DNA of 18,757 nt from positions 14,925 to 33,681 of the forward strand of contig JAKIXL010000002.1 of assembly GCA_022709105.1 (NCBI GenBank), given 5' to 3'. Below are positions 6,464-13,315 of this stretch, piece after piece. Origin of the DNA: Thermoplasmatota archaeon (GTDB lineage Archaea; Thermoplasmatota; Thermoplasmata; Methanomassiliicoccales; Methanomassiliicoccaceae). Under the pieces are notes generated by a model, which saw only the letters and a list, made by a program, of their open reading frames with translations, did not search any database and was not told where the DNA came from. The first letter of the stretch is position 1. Each line of letters begins with the position of its first letter. A program made the translations under genes and the position numbers.

Positions 6464-7698
6464 GTGCCCTCTTGCCACCCTCGGAGGTATCTCCTCTGCT
6501 CCTCGGTCAGCTCGTCGATCTCGATGCCCATCACTTTTAGCTTGGTGCGTGCGACCTGCTGGTCCAGCTCCTCCGGAACGTTGTGCACCTTGGCCTCCAT
6601 GCGCATGTGGTTCTTTACGAGATGCTCGAGCGACAGCACCTGAATGGAGAAGCTCATGTCCATGATCTCCACGGGGTGTCCCTGCCCGGCGGCGAGGTTC
6701 ATCAACCGACCCTCGGCGATCAGGTAGGCCTTGCGGCCGTCCTTGAAGGTGTACTGGTCGACCGAATCGCGGACCCTCACGCCCTTCCCTGCGAGCGCCT
6801 CCAGCCCTGTCTTGGAGATCTCGTTGTCAAAGTGGCCGGAGTTGCCCATGATGCAGCCGTCCTTTAAGACCTCGAGATGCTCCCGCCGGATGATGTCCTT
6901 GTTGCCGGTGGCGGAGATGATTATGTCCGCCTGCTTCGCCGCCTCGATCATGGGCATGACCTCGTAGCCGTCCATCCGGGCCTCGATGGCCCTGATGGGG
7001 TCCACCTCGGTGACGATGACGTTGGCCCCCATCCCTTGGGCCCGCATGGCTATGCCTCGCCCGCACCAGCCGTAGCCTGCCACCACCAGGTGCTTACCGG
7101 CTATCAGCAGGTTCGTCGCGTTCATGAACCCATCGAAGGTCGACTGCCCGGTGCCATAGCGGTTGTCGAACATGAACTTCATGTGGGCGTCGTTGACCGA
7201 GATGACCGGGAACTCCAATTTGCCCTCGGCGGCCATGGAGCGCAGCCGGACCACGCCGGTGGTCGTTTCCTCGTTCCCCCCTTTGACTCCGGACAGGAGG
7301 TCCCTTCGGTCGGTGTGCAGTATGGTGATCAGGTCCGCACCGTCATCGATGACGAAGTCCGGCCGCATGTCCAGGACCGAGTTCAGGTTGGCGTAGTACT
7401 CCTCGTTGGTCTGCCCTTTCTTGGCATAGGTGTCCAGACCATAGTGGTGCTTGAGCGCGGCGGCCACCGAGTCGTCGGTGGACAGGGGATTGCAGCTGGC
7501 CAGCCGCACCTTGGCCCCGGCCTCGGCAATGGTGAGGGCGAGGATGCCGGTCTTGGCCTCGACGTGCAGCGCCATGCCCACCTTGATCCCTTCCAGCGTC
7601 CTCTCTCTGACCAGGCGGCTGCGTATGTCCTCGAGCACCTTCATATGCGCCCGCGCCCACTCCAGCCGCCTTACGCCCTTCTCTATGAGCTGATCCAA
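6460..7698 (-). CDS. ahcY: Adenosylhomocysteinase (S-adenosyl-L-homocysteine hydrolase)
   Basis: This NAD-dependent cytosolic enzyme cleaves S-adenosylhomocysteine, the inhibitory by-product of methylation, into adenosine and homocysteine. Its 412 residues show SCNPLSTDD (68-76), EETTTGV (143-149), the ND pair at 169-170, Lys174 and Asp178 of the active site, the NAD-binding GYGWCGRG (208-215) and GHFDNEI (288-294). It lacks the long C-terminal KxxxYRY tail of eukaryotic enzymes, as is usual in archaea. Some methanogen homologues prefer S-inosylhomocysteine; sequence alone does not decide. The start is a TTG after GGTG, about 10 bases from the predicted transcription start. It is followed by the coupled kinase. 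Confidence 0.95.
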   Translation of the reverse strand: MDQLIEKGVRRLEWARAHMKVLEDIRSRLVRERTLEGIKVGMALHVEAKTGILALTIAEAGAKVRLASCNPLSTDDSVAAALKHHYGLDTYAKKGQTNEEYYANLNSVLDMRPDFVIDDGADLITILHTDRRDLLSGVKGGNEETTTGVVRLRSMAAEGKLEFPVISVNDAHMKFMFDNRYGTGQSTFDGFMNATNLLIAGKHLVVAGYGWCGRGIAMRAQGMGANVIVTEVDPIRAIEARMDGYEVMPMIEAAKQADIIISATGNKDIIRREHLEVLKDGCIMGNSGHFDNEISKTGLEALAGKGVRVRDSVDQYTFKDGRKAYLIAEGRLMNLAAGQGHPVEIMDMSFSIQVLSLEHLVKNHMRMEAKVHNVPEELDQQVARTKLKVMGIEIDELTEEQRRYLRGWQEGT

Positions 7699-7730
7699 TG
7701 GAACACCAGCCGAGGATTGGGCCTCGCCCT

Positions 7731-7738
7731 AATAAATT
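7731..7738 (-). promoter_or_regulatory. TATA box for sahH-pfkB
   Basis: The minus strand reads AATTTATT. Initiation about 26 bases downstream gives a leader of about 10 bases that carries GGTG before the TTG start of the hydrolase. Confidence 0.5.
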
Positions 7739-7791
7739 GTACCGCCAGGGCAGCTTCCCCAGATAAGCGGGCCGCTCCATGGCGAGGCCGA

Positions 7792-8526
7792 TCACCTCAG
7801 GGCGCGGCACATCTCTTCCCTGGACCGGCGGAGGTTCTCGGCGTTGTCGAACTCCATGATCAGCCGCTTCCTCTCGTCCCGGCGGTCCCTCAGCTCGCGG
7901 ACGGCTCGCTCGATGTTGGGCACCGCCCTGGTGAGCTCGTCCACCACCGCGACGCGCGATCCCGCCGCCGTGCGGGACAGCGGGTTGAGGTCGATCGCCA
8001 GAACGGTCTTTCCGGCCCTCTCCAGCGCGGCGGCGCGGTCCCCGTCCTCCAGAGGGATGAGCACGACGTCGGCGGAGTATATTCCCTCCGTGCAGCACAT
8101 CGCCCGGTCCGAGGCGATCCCTTCCAGCTTCGATCCCTGCTCCCGCCCCAGGATGTCCTTCCCGCCCAGGCCTTCCAGGTAGGCGATAACCTTCTCCACC
8201 CTCTCCGGGGAGCGGTGGAACAGGTTCACCTCGACCTTCGCCGGAACGGCCCTGGCCAGGGACAGCAGGCCCTCGCCGCACAGGCCGGCGGCGTTGCCGT
8301 TGATGGTGATGACCGGACGCTTTGCTTCCAGCAGGAACGCCGCGGCGGCGCGCTCGGCCTCCGCGGCCGTCTCCGTGGTTCGCTCGCCCAACATGTAGTC
8401 GAACGCCTCCCCCCGCCCGTGCGCGATGAGCCCTGTGGGCGCTACCACGCCCTGCCTGACCAGCTCGGACATCCTCTCCCTCACTATCAAAGAACGGTAG
8501 CGGGGGTGGTCCCTGGATATCTCCAT
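7792..8526 (-). CDS. 4-phosphopantoate--beta-alanine ligase (archaeal phosphopantothenate synthetase)
   Basis: This is the archaea-specific coenzyme A pathway enzyme that joins 4-phosphopantoate and beta-alanine using ATP, replacing bacterial PanC plus PanK. Family stretches are clear: RDHPRY near the start, GLIAHGRGEAFDY (32-44), ITINGNAAGL (73-82), VNLFHRSPERV (100-110), GIYSADVVLIPLEDGDR (148-164) and AIDLNPLSRTA (177-187). I chose the ATG at 8526 (244 aa) because homologues begin a few residues before the HPRY motif. The frame continues to a TTG at 8586, but that extension looks non-conserved. No strong ribosome site precedes the ATG, so the start is the weak point. Confidence 0.93.
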   Translation of the reverse strand: MEISRDHPRYRSLIVRERMSELVRQGVVAPTGLIAHGRGEAFDYMLGERTTETAAEAERAAAAFLLEAKRPVITINGNAAGLCGEGLLSLARAVPAKVEVNLFHRSPERVEKVIAYLEGLGGKDILGREQGSKLEGIASDRAMCCTEGIYSADVVLIPLEDGDRAAALERAGKTVLAIDLNPLSRTAAGSRVAVVDELTRAVPNIERAVRELRDRRDERKRLIMEFDNAENLRRSREEMCRALR

Positions 8527-8630
8527 GGACAGGCTATGGGAACTATCATAGATGGTTTTTCCGTCAGAATGCCGCGGCCTAGCCAACGTCCATTCTCGGA
8601 CAACAAAATCTAATAAAGCCTATCGTAAAG

Positions 8631-8640
8631 TACATATACT
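8631..8640 (+). promoter_or_regulatory. Possible TATA box for gar1-tfb
   Basis: TACATATACT lies about 55 bases before the gar1 start. It would give a leader of about 28 bases ending in the GGTGA ribosome site. A second A/T-rich stretch (TAATAAAG, 8611-8618) could serve either gar1 or, on the other strand, the phosphopantothenate synthetase gene. Confidence 0.35.
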
Positions 8641-8690
8641 CGATTCCCAATGTACTTGAACATGCCGGTCTTCGGACCCGCTGGTGAATG

Positions 8691-8960
8691 ATGAAACTTT
8701 TGGGCGTTATCCAAGACATCGGTTTTGATGGCAAGCTCATCGTGAGGGGCACGTTCGCCCCCGGACCACGTGATAGGGTCCTAGACAATCGGAGCAAACC
8801 GCTTGGCTATGTCCGAAGGGTGTTCGGGCCAGTGGAGTCGCCGTACATCATGGTCGAACCGGCAGGAAAAAGCAACCTGCTCGCAGCTGTGGGGAAGCAG
8901 GTATACGTCGAGGAGGGCGGACATCATGCCAAAAGTAAGAGAAGGGACCGAAGAGATTGA
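8691..8960 (+). CDS. gar1: H/ACA ribonucleoprotein subunit Gar1
   Basis: Gar1 is a small component of H/ACA guide RNPs that direct pseudouridylation of rRNA; it binds Cbf5 and helps substrate turnover. The 89-aa protein has the Gar1 beta-barrel pattern [20 protein letters not shown] followed by SPYIMV, and ends in a basic tail ([10 protein letters not shown]). Two ATGs are adjacent (8688, 8691), just after GGTGA; the second has the better spacing. The gene overlaps tfb by 35 bases, a pairing I recall in many archaeal genomes that links the two transcripts. Confidence 0.9.
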   Translation: MKLLGVIQDIGFDGKLIVRGTFAPGPRDRVLDNRSKPLGYVRRVFGPVESPYIMVEPAGKSNLLAAVGKQVYVEEGGHHAKSKRRDRRD

Positions 8961-9858
8961 GAAGTGCCCAGAGTGCGGCGGAAAGCACCTCGTCAGGGAT
9001 TACGAGCGGGGCGAGCTGATCTGCGAAGACTGCGGCCTGGTTCTGGACGACCAGTTCATCGACCAGGGGCCGGAGTGGAGGGCCTTCGACGTCGAGCAGG
9101 GAGAGAAGAGGGCGCGCACGGGCGCGCCGATGACCTACACCATCCATGACAAGGGCCTTTCGACCGAGATCTCGTGGAAGAACAAGGACAGCTATGGCAA
9201 GAGCATTCCTACCCGGAACCGCGCCCAGCTATACCGCTTGCGGAAGTGGCAGCGCAGGATCAGGGTCTCCAACGCAACGGAGAGGAACCTGGCGTTCGCG
9301 TTGTCAGAGCTGGACCGCATGGCCTCGGCCATGGGCCTTCCCCGGAACGTCCGTGAGACGGCGGCGATGGTCTACCGCAAGGCGGTCAACAAGAACCTCA
9401 TCCGAGGACGCAGCATCGAGGGCGTGGTGGCCGCTTCTCTGTACGCGGCCTGCCGCCAGTGCAATGTGCCGAGAACGCTTGACGAGGTGGCCAACTCCTC
9501 GCGCGTGGGAAGGAAGGAGATCGGTCGGACCTATCGGTTCATGACCCGTGAGCTGAAGCTCAAGCTGATGCCCACGAGGCCGCAGGACTATGTTCAGAGG
9601 TTCTGCTCGGAGCTGAAGCTCAGCGGCGAGGTGCAGTCCAAGGCCGCGGAGATCCTCAAGGACGCGGCCAAGAAGGAGCTGACCTCCGGGCGCGGTCCCA
9701 CCGGGGTCGCGGCGGCCGCGATCTACATCGCCTCCATCCTGTGCAACGAGCGCAGGACCCAGCGCGAGGTGGCGGACATCGCAGGGGTGACCGAGGTCAC
9801 CATACGGAACCGCTACAAGGAGCTAACGGAGAAGCTCGGCATCGAGATACAGCTATGA
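8926..9858 (+). CDS. tfb: Transcription initiation factor IIB (TFB)
   Basis: TFB is the general factor that joins TBP-bound promoters and recruits RNA polymerase. The 310-aa protein begins with a zinc ribbon (Cys14, Cys17, Cys33, Cys36; CPECGG to CEDCGLVL). The B-finger/linker region ([28 protein letters not shown]) comes next, then two cyclin-like repeats (about 115-200 and 210-305). The second ends with the recognition helix-turn-helix [24 protein letters not shown] chose the ATG at 8926 because it follows GGAGGGCGG and begins a normal N-terminus; the upstream open frame overlaps gar1 only. A strong hairpin terminator follows the stop. Confidence 0.96.
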   Translation: MPKVREGTEEIEKCPECGGKHLVRDYERGELICEDCGLVLDDQFIDQGPEWRAFDVEQGEKRARTGAPMTYTIHDKGLSTEISWKNKDSYGKSIPTRNRAQLYRLRKWQRRIRVSNATERNLAFALSELDRMASAMGLPRNVRETAAMVYRKAVNKNLIRGRSIEGVVAASLYAACRQCNVPRTLDEVANSSRVGRKEIGRTYRFMTRELKLKLMPTRPQDYVQRFCSELKLSGEVQSKAAEILKDAAKKELTSGRGPTGVAAAAIYIASILCNERRTQREVADIAGVTEVTIRNRYKELTEKLGIEIQL

Positions 9859-9864
9859 GGAGGC

Positions 9865-9890
9865 GGGGGCCGATGCCCCCTATCCTTTTT
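9865..9890 (+). terminator. Hairpin terminator after tfb
   Basis: GGGGGC-CGAT-GCCCCC is a perfect 6-bp stem with a 4-base loop, followed by TATCCTTTTT. It begins 6 bases after the tfb stop. Confidence 0.65.
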
Positions 9891-9973
9891 CCCCGCGCCC
9901 CCTGCCACGGGACGGCGAGCTTTCCTTCAATACCTTTTTCTAGCGACGATGGGTTGGGTACCGCGGTGCGACA

Positions 9974-10942
9974 GTGGCAGAAACTAGCGCATTGTTGAAG
10001 CCGATGGGCGCGTGGTACACCATCGGCGGCCTGATCACCATGGCAAGCGCGGTCGTTGTCAGCCTGGTCGAGTTCAAGCTCGGCGCCATCCTGGCCATAC
10101 CTGGCTTCATCGTCCTCGCCCTCATCGGCACGATGGAGTTCTCAGCCGGGCGGACCATCTGGCGCTCCGAGGTGGGCTCCTGGAAGAGCGTCATCACCAC
10201 TTCCATGATCACTCTGCTGGCCAGGGCCATGTTCGTTCTCCTGCTCTACCCGGCGGTGTTCACCCGCCAAGGCATCATAGGTTTCTGGGAGAGCGGTTCC
10301 TTCGGGGTTTGGCTGTTCTACCTCAATGCAATATGGATCGCCGGCGAGACGATATTCTTCATCTATCTCTACCTGCACCCCGGCCTCTTCATGCTGGAAG
10401 AGTGCGAGGGTTCCCGGCCCGATCTGGCCAGCTGCGCCGTGAAGAGCGTTTCCGAGTGCCCTCGCTGCCATGAGGTGGTGGAGACCTGGTGGCAGTCCTG
10501 TCCTTATTGCGGTACGAAGCTACCTAGGAACTGCGGCGAGTGCGGAGGGGAGCTGAGCGAGGTCATGTCGAAATGTCCCCACTGCGGCAACGAGGTGGTG
10601 CAGTCCATCTCCATGGCCAAGACGGTGGAGATGTTCCGGAGGCTGACCGAAGAGAAGGCCCTGCCGGAGACCCAGGCAGTGCATCACGCCAGGCTCGCGG
10701 AGGCGTTGCTGAAGAACGGTCAGCCCGAGGAGGCCGTCGACGCGTACCGCAAGGCCATATCCCTCACCTCGTACCCGCGGAAGCGCACCAACTTCATGGT
10801 GCAGGCCGCGAGGATATTGGCCAACACCGGCCACGAGGCGGAGGCGGCCAAGCTGCTGGACGAGGCCATGGCCATCGATCCCGCGGACATCGCCGGGGCC
10901 CAGGCGGTGCGCTCGGAGATGGGCGCGCCCTCGCCCCTGTGA
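9974..10942 (+). CDS. Membrane protein with double zinc ribbon and TPR-like repeats, unknown function
   Basis: The 322-aa protein has three parts. Residues 12-134 hold four transmembrane helices (about 13-33, 36-54, 74-96, 109-134). Next are two treble-clef zinc ribbons, Cys162/165/176/179 and Cys187/190/201/204 (CPRCH..CPYCG and CGECG..CPHCG). The C-terminus (235-310) has two TPR-like helical hairpins, one around HARLAEALLKNGQPEEAVDAY and one around AARILANTGHEAEAAKLL. The start is a GTG. A soluble scaffold anchored in the membrane is likely, but no pathway can be named. Its TGA abuts the stop of endA with no gap. Confidence 0.8.
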   Translation: MAETSALLKPMGAWYTIGGLITMASAVVVSLVEFKLGAILAIPGFIVLALIGTMEFSAGRTIWRSEVGSWKSVITTSMITLLARAMFVLLLYPAVFTRQGIIGFWESGSFGVWLFYLNAIWIAGETIFFIYLYLHPGLFMLEECEGSRPDLASCAVKSVSECPRCHEVVETWWQSCPYCGTKLPRNCGECGGELSEVMSKCPHCGNEVVQSISMAKTVEMFRRLTEEKALPETQAVHHARLAEALLKNGQPEEAVDAYRKAISLTSYPRKRTNFMVQAARILANTGHEAEAAKLLDEAMAIDPADIAGAQAVRSEMGAPSPL

Positions 10943-11998
10943 TCATGGCCGGACCCGTGACAGGCGCATGTACTCGGCACGGTCATCGGCTACCCTGGCG
11001 AGGAGCATCTCCTTCTTGACCCCATGGGCCAGTCTGACCGCCCTCGATATCTCCGGCCATGTGCTCTCGTACGCTTCAGGAACGGCATGGACGAGCCACC
11101 GGGCATGGGAGCGTTCGGGGTCGTCCTCGTAGACCCGGAAGTGTGAGCCATACTTGAAGCCGGTCTTCACCACCAGTCCACGCGACCTCAGGTCATCGTA
11201 GGCCTTGAGCCGCAGGTCGAAGTCCTTCTGGAACTTCAGTGCCCGCTTCTTGAAGCGGTCGGGCCGGACCGCGCGGCCGGAGATGATGTTGTACACTTCC
11301 AGGCGGCCCCGCTCCATCAGGTGCGCGGCCTCGATGAGAGACAGCTGCAGAGCGCTGCCCAGCCTCTTGCCGTAGAACCCGTGGTCATACAGCCTCTTGG
11401 CCCCGGCCTCGTCGAAGACCATGACCCGGTCCTCGAGGAGCGCGGCCCGCGCCGGCGGGCCGTCCCACTCGCGGGACGCGGTCCCCTTGGGCTCACTGCG
11501 GTCGGCGTGGTAGAAGGTGATGTCCCCCTCCTCGTCCACGATGGCGATCAGGAGCTCCTTCCTTGTCCGCTCGGAGCGGTCCATGACCTCGATGAACGGA
11601 GCGATGGCGAACACCGATCGCTCGGATATCGCGGACACCCAGCTCTTCGTCTGCGCGCTGTTGGGGCTGCCCCCGCGAGGAAAGACGCGAAAATCGAACT
11701 CCTCGCCCGCCGGCTTGACCAGGAACCCGCGCCCACGGAGGTCGCGGTACACGATGTACTTGATCTCGAAGTCGCGGTGGGCCTCGGACGCCGACGCCAC
11801 CAGCTCCTCAAGGGTGATGGGTTCTCCTTCCTTGCGGACCTCCAGGCGGCCGCACTCCACCAAGTACACCGCCTCCAGCAGGTCCATCTCCAGGCCGCCG
11901 CCGGACATGGGATATCCGTAGTAGCCCTTGTTGTAGATCTGGCTGGCCTCGGTCCGATCGGCCACGATCACGCTGTCCTTGACCAGCTCTCCGGGCAT
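10943..11998 (-). CDS. endA: tRNA-splicing endonuclease EndA, two-repeat (homodimeric) type
   Basis: This enzyme cuts introns from tRNA at bulge-helix-bulge sites. The 351-aa protein is a tandem duplication: repeat 1 at about 8-165 and repeat 2 at about 190-350, the architecture of Archaeoglobus/Thermoplasma-type homodimers. Aligning to Methanocaldococcus positions, repeat 2 keeps the catalytic triad Tyr290 (FRVY), His298 (SHARWLVH) and Lys329 (AHGVKKEML). Repeat 1 has Phe106 and apparently Lys118 at the Tyr and His positions, so it is structural. A TATA box 27 bases upstream predicts a leaderless mRNA. Its stop forms a TGATCA palindrome with the stop of the convergent gene. Confidence 0.95.
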   Translation of the reverse strand: MPGELVKDSVIVADRTEASQIYNKGYYGYPMSGGGLEMDLLEAVYLVECGRLEVRKEGEPITLEELVASASEAHRDFEIKYIVYRDLRGRGFLVKPAGEEFDFRVFPRGGSPNSAQTKSWVSAISERSVFAIAPFIEVMDRSERTRKELLIAIVDEEGDITFYHADRSEPKGTASREWDGPPARAALLEDRVMVFDEAGAKRLYDHGFYGKRLGSALQLSLIEAAHLMERGRLEVYNIISGRAVRPDRFKKRALKFQKDFDLRLKAYDDLRSRGLVVKTGFKYGSHFRVYEDDPERSHARWLVHAVPEAYESTWPEISRAVRLAHGVKKEMLLARVADDRAEYMRLSRVRP

Positions 11999-12021
11999 GC
12001 TACTCGCAGAACGGCCGGCGC

Positions 12022-12029
12022 TTTAAAAC
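12022..12029 (-). promoter_or_regulatory. TATA box for endA
   Basis: The minus strand reads GTTTTAAA, centred about 27 bases before the endA ATG at 11998; a leaderless transcript is expected. Confidence 0.6.
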
Positions 12030-12082
12030 CTTTCCACCGTCCCTCCCTTGAAGTTCGCAGGGCGCGAAGGGACCGGGAAAGG

Positions 12083-12090
12083 ATTTATCT
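12083..12090 (+). promoter_or_regulatory. TATA box for the Phr-like regulator gene
   Basis: ATTTATCT lies 28 bases before the start of the shared 17-base motif at 12111, so transcription would begin at or near the motif. A second possible TATA (GTATAAGG, 12104-12111) is closer to the gene. The leader carries the AGGTGAG ribosome site at 12138-12144. Confidence 0.5.
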
Positions 12091-12110
12091 ACAGCATAGT
12101 ACCGTATAAG

Positions 12111-12127
12111 GTATACAACTTACAGTT
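12111..12127 (+). promoter_or_regulatory. Shared 17-base motif, copy 1 (possible operator of the Phr-like regulator)
   Basis: GTATACAACTTACAGTT matches 15 of 17 bases, including an unbroken 11-mer, with a copy on the other strand at 13079-13095. Both copies lie about 28-37 bases after a TTTAT-type TATA box and before an ATG with a good ribosome site. That placement fits a repressor site near the transcription start. Confidence 0.5.
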
Positions 12128-12148
12128 AATATCTATCAGGTGAGCTAA

Positions 12149-12760
12149 ATGGTCGGATTAGACGCCCTCCTATCGGTCATCGAGAACCCCGCCCGGCGGA
12201 AGATCCTCGAGGCCCTCGCCCGGGAGCCCCACTATCCATTGCAGCTGTCCAAGGAGCTGGGGATGAGCCAGCAGGCGGTGATGAAACACCTTAGGGTGTT
12301 GGAATCATGCGGCCTGGTGAAGAGCTACCGCGAGGAGAGCGACCTCGGGGGACCAAAGCGGAACAAATACTATCCAACGGTCAACTTCACCATCGTCGTG
12401 GACGTGGGGACGAACATCTTCCATGCGGAGCTGACGACGAGGGAGCACGAGCCGTCCCCTGGACCGGGCGAGGAGGTTAAGGCCGCCGAGGCCCGGGCCT
12501 CCGATCTCCGGGACAGGATGAGGGAGATCGATGACAAGCTCCTCCAGATCCAGCGCCAGCGGGAGGAGCTGATCGAGGAGAAGGAGAGCATCATGGAGGA
12601 GGTGTCCAGGTTCACCTCCGGCCTGCAGGACTATCAGGCCAGAAGGGCGATGTACGAGTTCATCAGCAGGCCGAACCTCGACCCCCGGGAGATCGCCCGG
12701 GAGCTGTCCCTGCGCGACGAGGTGGTCCTGCGATATATCAGGCAGTGGCTGGAGGAATGA
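12149..12760 (+). CDS. ArsR-type winged-helix regulator with coiled coil, Phr-like (heat-shock repressor candidate)
   Basis: This 203-aa protein starts with a winged helix (about 1-75): NPARRKILEALAREPHYPLQLSKELG, then the recognition helix SQQAVMKHLRVLE and the wing GGPKRNKYY. A short beta segment follows (VNFTIVVDVG), then a long coiled coil at about 107-152 (SDLRDRMREIDDKLLQIQRQREELIEEKE). The C-terminal 40 residues look like a second small helix-turn-helix. Architecture and length match the Pyrococcus heat-shock regulator Phr (202 aa, COG1777-type), which represses its own gene, an hsp20 and an AAA+ ATPase. Here cdc48 and hsp20 lie 0.6-3 kb downstream on the same strand. Start ATG follows AGGTGAG. 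Function is inference from family and context. Confidence 0.85.
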   Translation: MVGLDALLSVIENPARRKILEALAREPHYPLQLSKELGMSQQAVMKHLRVLESCGLVKSYREESDLGGPKRNKYYPTVNFTIVVDVGTNIFHAELTTREHEPSPGPGEEVKAAEARASDLRDRMREIDDKLLQIQRQREELIEEKESIMEEVSRFTSGLQDYQARRAMYEFISRPNLDPREIARELSLRDEVVLRYIRQWLEE

Positions 12761-12761
12761 C

Positions 12762-13076
12762 ATGAGCAGAGGGCGAGCGGTTCCCTATGGGACGGTTGGC
12801 CTCGAGCGCTTGGCCCGGGAGGCCTGCAAGGCCATGGGCCGGACGATGGGGCGGTTGGAGACCATCGCCCAGCAGATGGTCTTGGCTGCATCGAGGGAGG
12901 CAGGCGCCGACGCCCGCGACCTCCTTAGGCGGACGTGCGTTGTAATGGACGATATTAGGGGCGAGCTGCCCCGCCTTAGGGCCGAGGCAAGGGAGATCGA
13001 GGCTCGGGCGCAAGACAGGCTAAGATGGGTCTTAGAGAATAGTTTATATAGAAGCGCAATCATTGAGAGCAAGTAG
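12762..13076 (+). CDS. Helical hypothetical protein co-transcribed with the Phr-like regulator
   Basis: The 104 residues were not recognised. Beyond a short polar start they are almost entirely amphipathic helix (RLAREACKAMGRTMGRLETI, RAEAREIEARAQDRLRWVL), rich in Arg, Ala and Glu, with no membrane segment. The ATG is one base after the regulator's stop and follows GGAGG in the regulator's last codons, so the pair is an operon. The gene's 3' end contains the TATA box (13042-13050) of the next unit. A regulator-binding or structural role is possible from position; nothing in the sequence proves it. Confidence 0.75.
   Translation: MSRGRAVPYGTVGLERLAREACKAMGRTMGRLETIAQQMVLAASREAGADARDLLRRTCVVMDDIRGELPRLRAEAREIEARAQDRLRWVLENSLYRSAIIESK
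13042..13050 (+). promoter_or_regulatory. TATA box inside the 3' end of the preceding gene
   Basis: GTTTATATA lies within the last codons of the helical protein gene. Initiation about 26 bases downstream (near 13072) would give a leader containing the second copy of the shared motif and the GGAGG site of the 53-aa protein. Confidence 0.55.
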
Positions 13077-13078
13077 AC

Positions 13079-13095
13079 AACTAAAAGTTGTATAC
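13079..13095 (-). promoter_or_regulatory. Shared 17-base motif, copy 2 (inverted)
   Basis: The minus strand reads GTATACAACTTTTAGTT, 15 of 17 identical to copy 1 at 12111-12127. It overlaps a perfect palindrome CAACT-AAA-AGTTG at 13078-13090. It sits between the TATA box at 13042-13050 and the 53-aa gene's ATG, a position suited to repression of the unit leading to cdc48 and hsp20. Confidence 0.5.
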
Positions 13096-13113
13096 TGTGA
13101 AATTGGAGGACAG

Positions 13114-13275
13114 ATGAACCCTGACGTTCCTGAGAGAGAGCGCAACCCGGTGCCCAAGCGCCGATGGAAACCGCTCAACGAACCGGACAGGAGAACAAGC
13201 GAGCCGGGCCTGGCATTCGCCGAGGGCGTGGCAGGCCAGCCATATGACATGCGGTTCCAGTGGAGCGGACATTAA
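13114..13275 (+). CDS. 53-residue hypothetical protein upstream of cdc48
   Basis: The ATG at 13114 follows a strong GGAGG with 5 bases of spacing, which is better than the earlier in-frame ATG at 13063. The 53 residues are charged and proline-rich at the start (PERERNPVPKRRWKPLNEP), probably disordered, and end in an aromatic stretch (PYDMRFQWSGH). There is no membrane segment or known motif. Its stop lies inside the loop of the inverted repeat that encloses the cdc48 TATA box. The ribosome site and the promoter with the shared motif argue for a real gene; it may be a small stress protein, but the function is unknown. Confidence 0.6.
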   Translation: MNPDVPERERNPVPKRRWKPLNEPDRRTSEPGLAFAEGVAGQPYDMRFQWSGH

Positions 13276-13287
13276 ATAACCGCTCCA
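13261..13287 (+). promoter_or_regulatory. Inverted repeat enclosing the cdc48 TATA box
   Basis: TGGAGCGG and CCGCTCCA form a perfect 8-bp inverted repeat around an 11-base AT-rich loop containing ATTAAATA, the likely cdc48 TATA box. Initiation near 13301 gives a leader of about 15 bases with GAGGGAG before the ATG at 13316. The loop also contains the TAA of the 53-aa gene. It may be an operator masking the TATA box, or a 3'-end hairpin of the upstream mRNA. Confidence 0.55.
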
Positions 13288-13315
13288 ATAACGTAGTACA
13301 AAGAGAGGGAGAAGC

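Noticed and set aside
8527..8586. 20-residue N-terminal extension of the phosphopantothenate synthetase from a TTG
   Set aside because: The residues do not resemble the family start, and homologues begin just before the HPRY motif. It is not fully excluded, because an AT-rich box near 8614 could place a transcript start at 8588.
6877..8613. 578-codon plus-strand open frame opposite sahH and the phosphopantothenate synthetase gene
   Set aside because: High GC produces long antisense frames. Both minus-strand genes are clearly conserved, and the shadow has no recognisable domain and spans two unrelated genes.
8803..8925. N-terminal extension of TFB from an upstream start
   Set aside because: The extension lies over gar1 in another frame. 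The ATG at 8926 has a good ribosome site and gives the normal TFB N-terminus with the zinc ribbon at residue 14.
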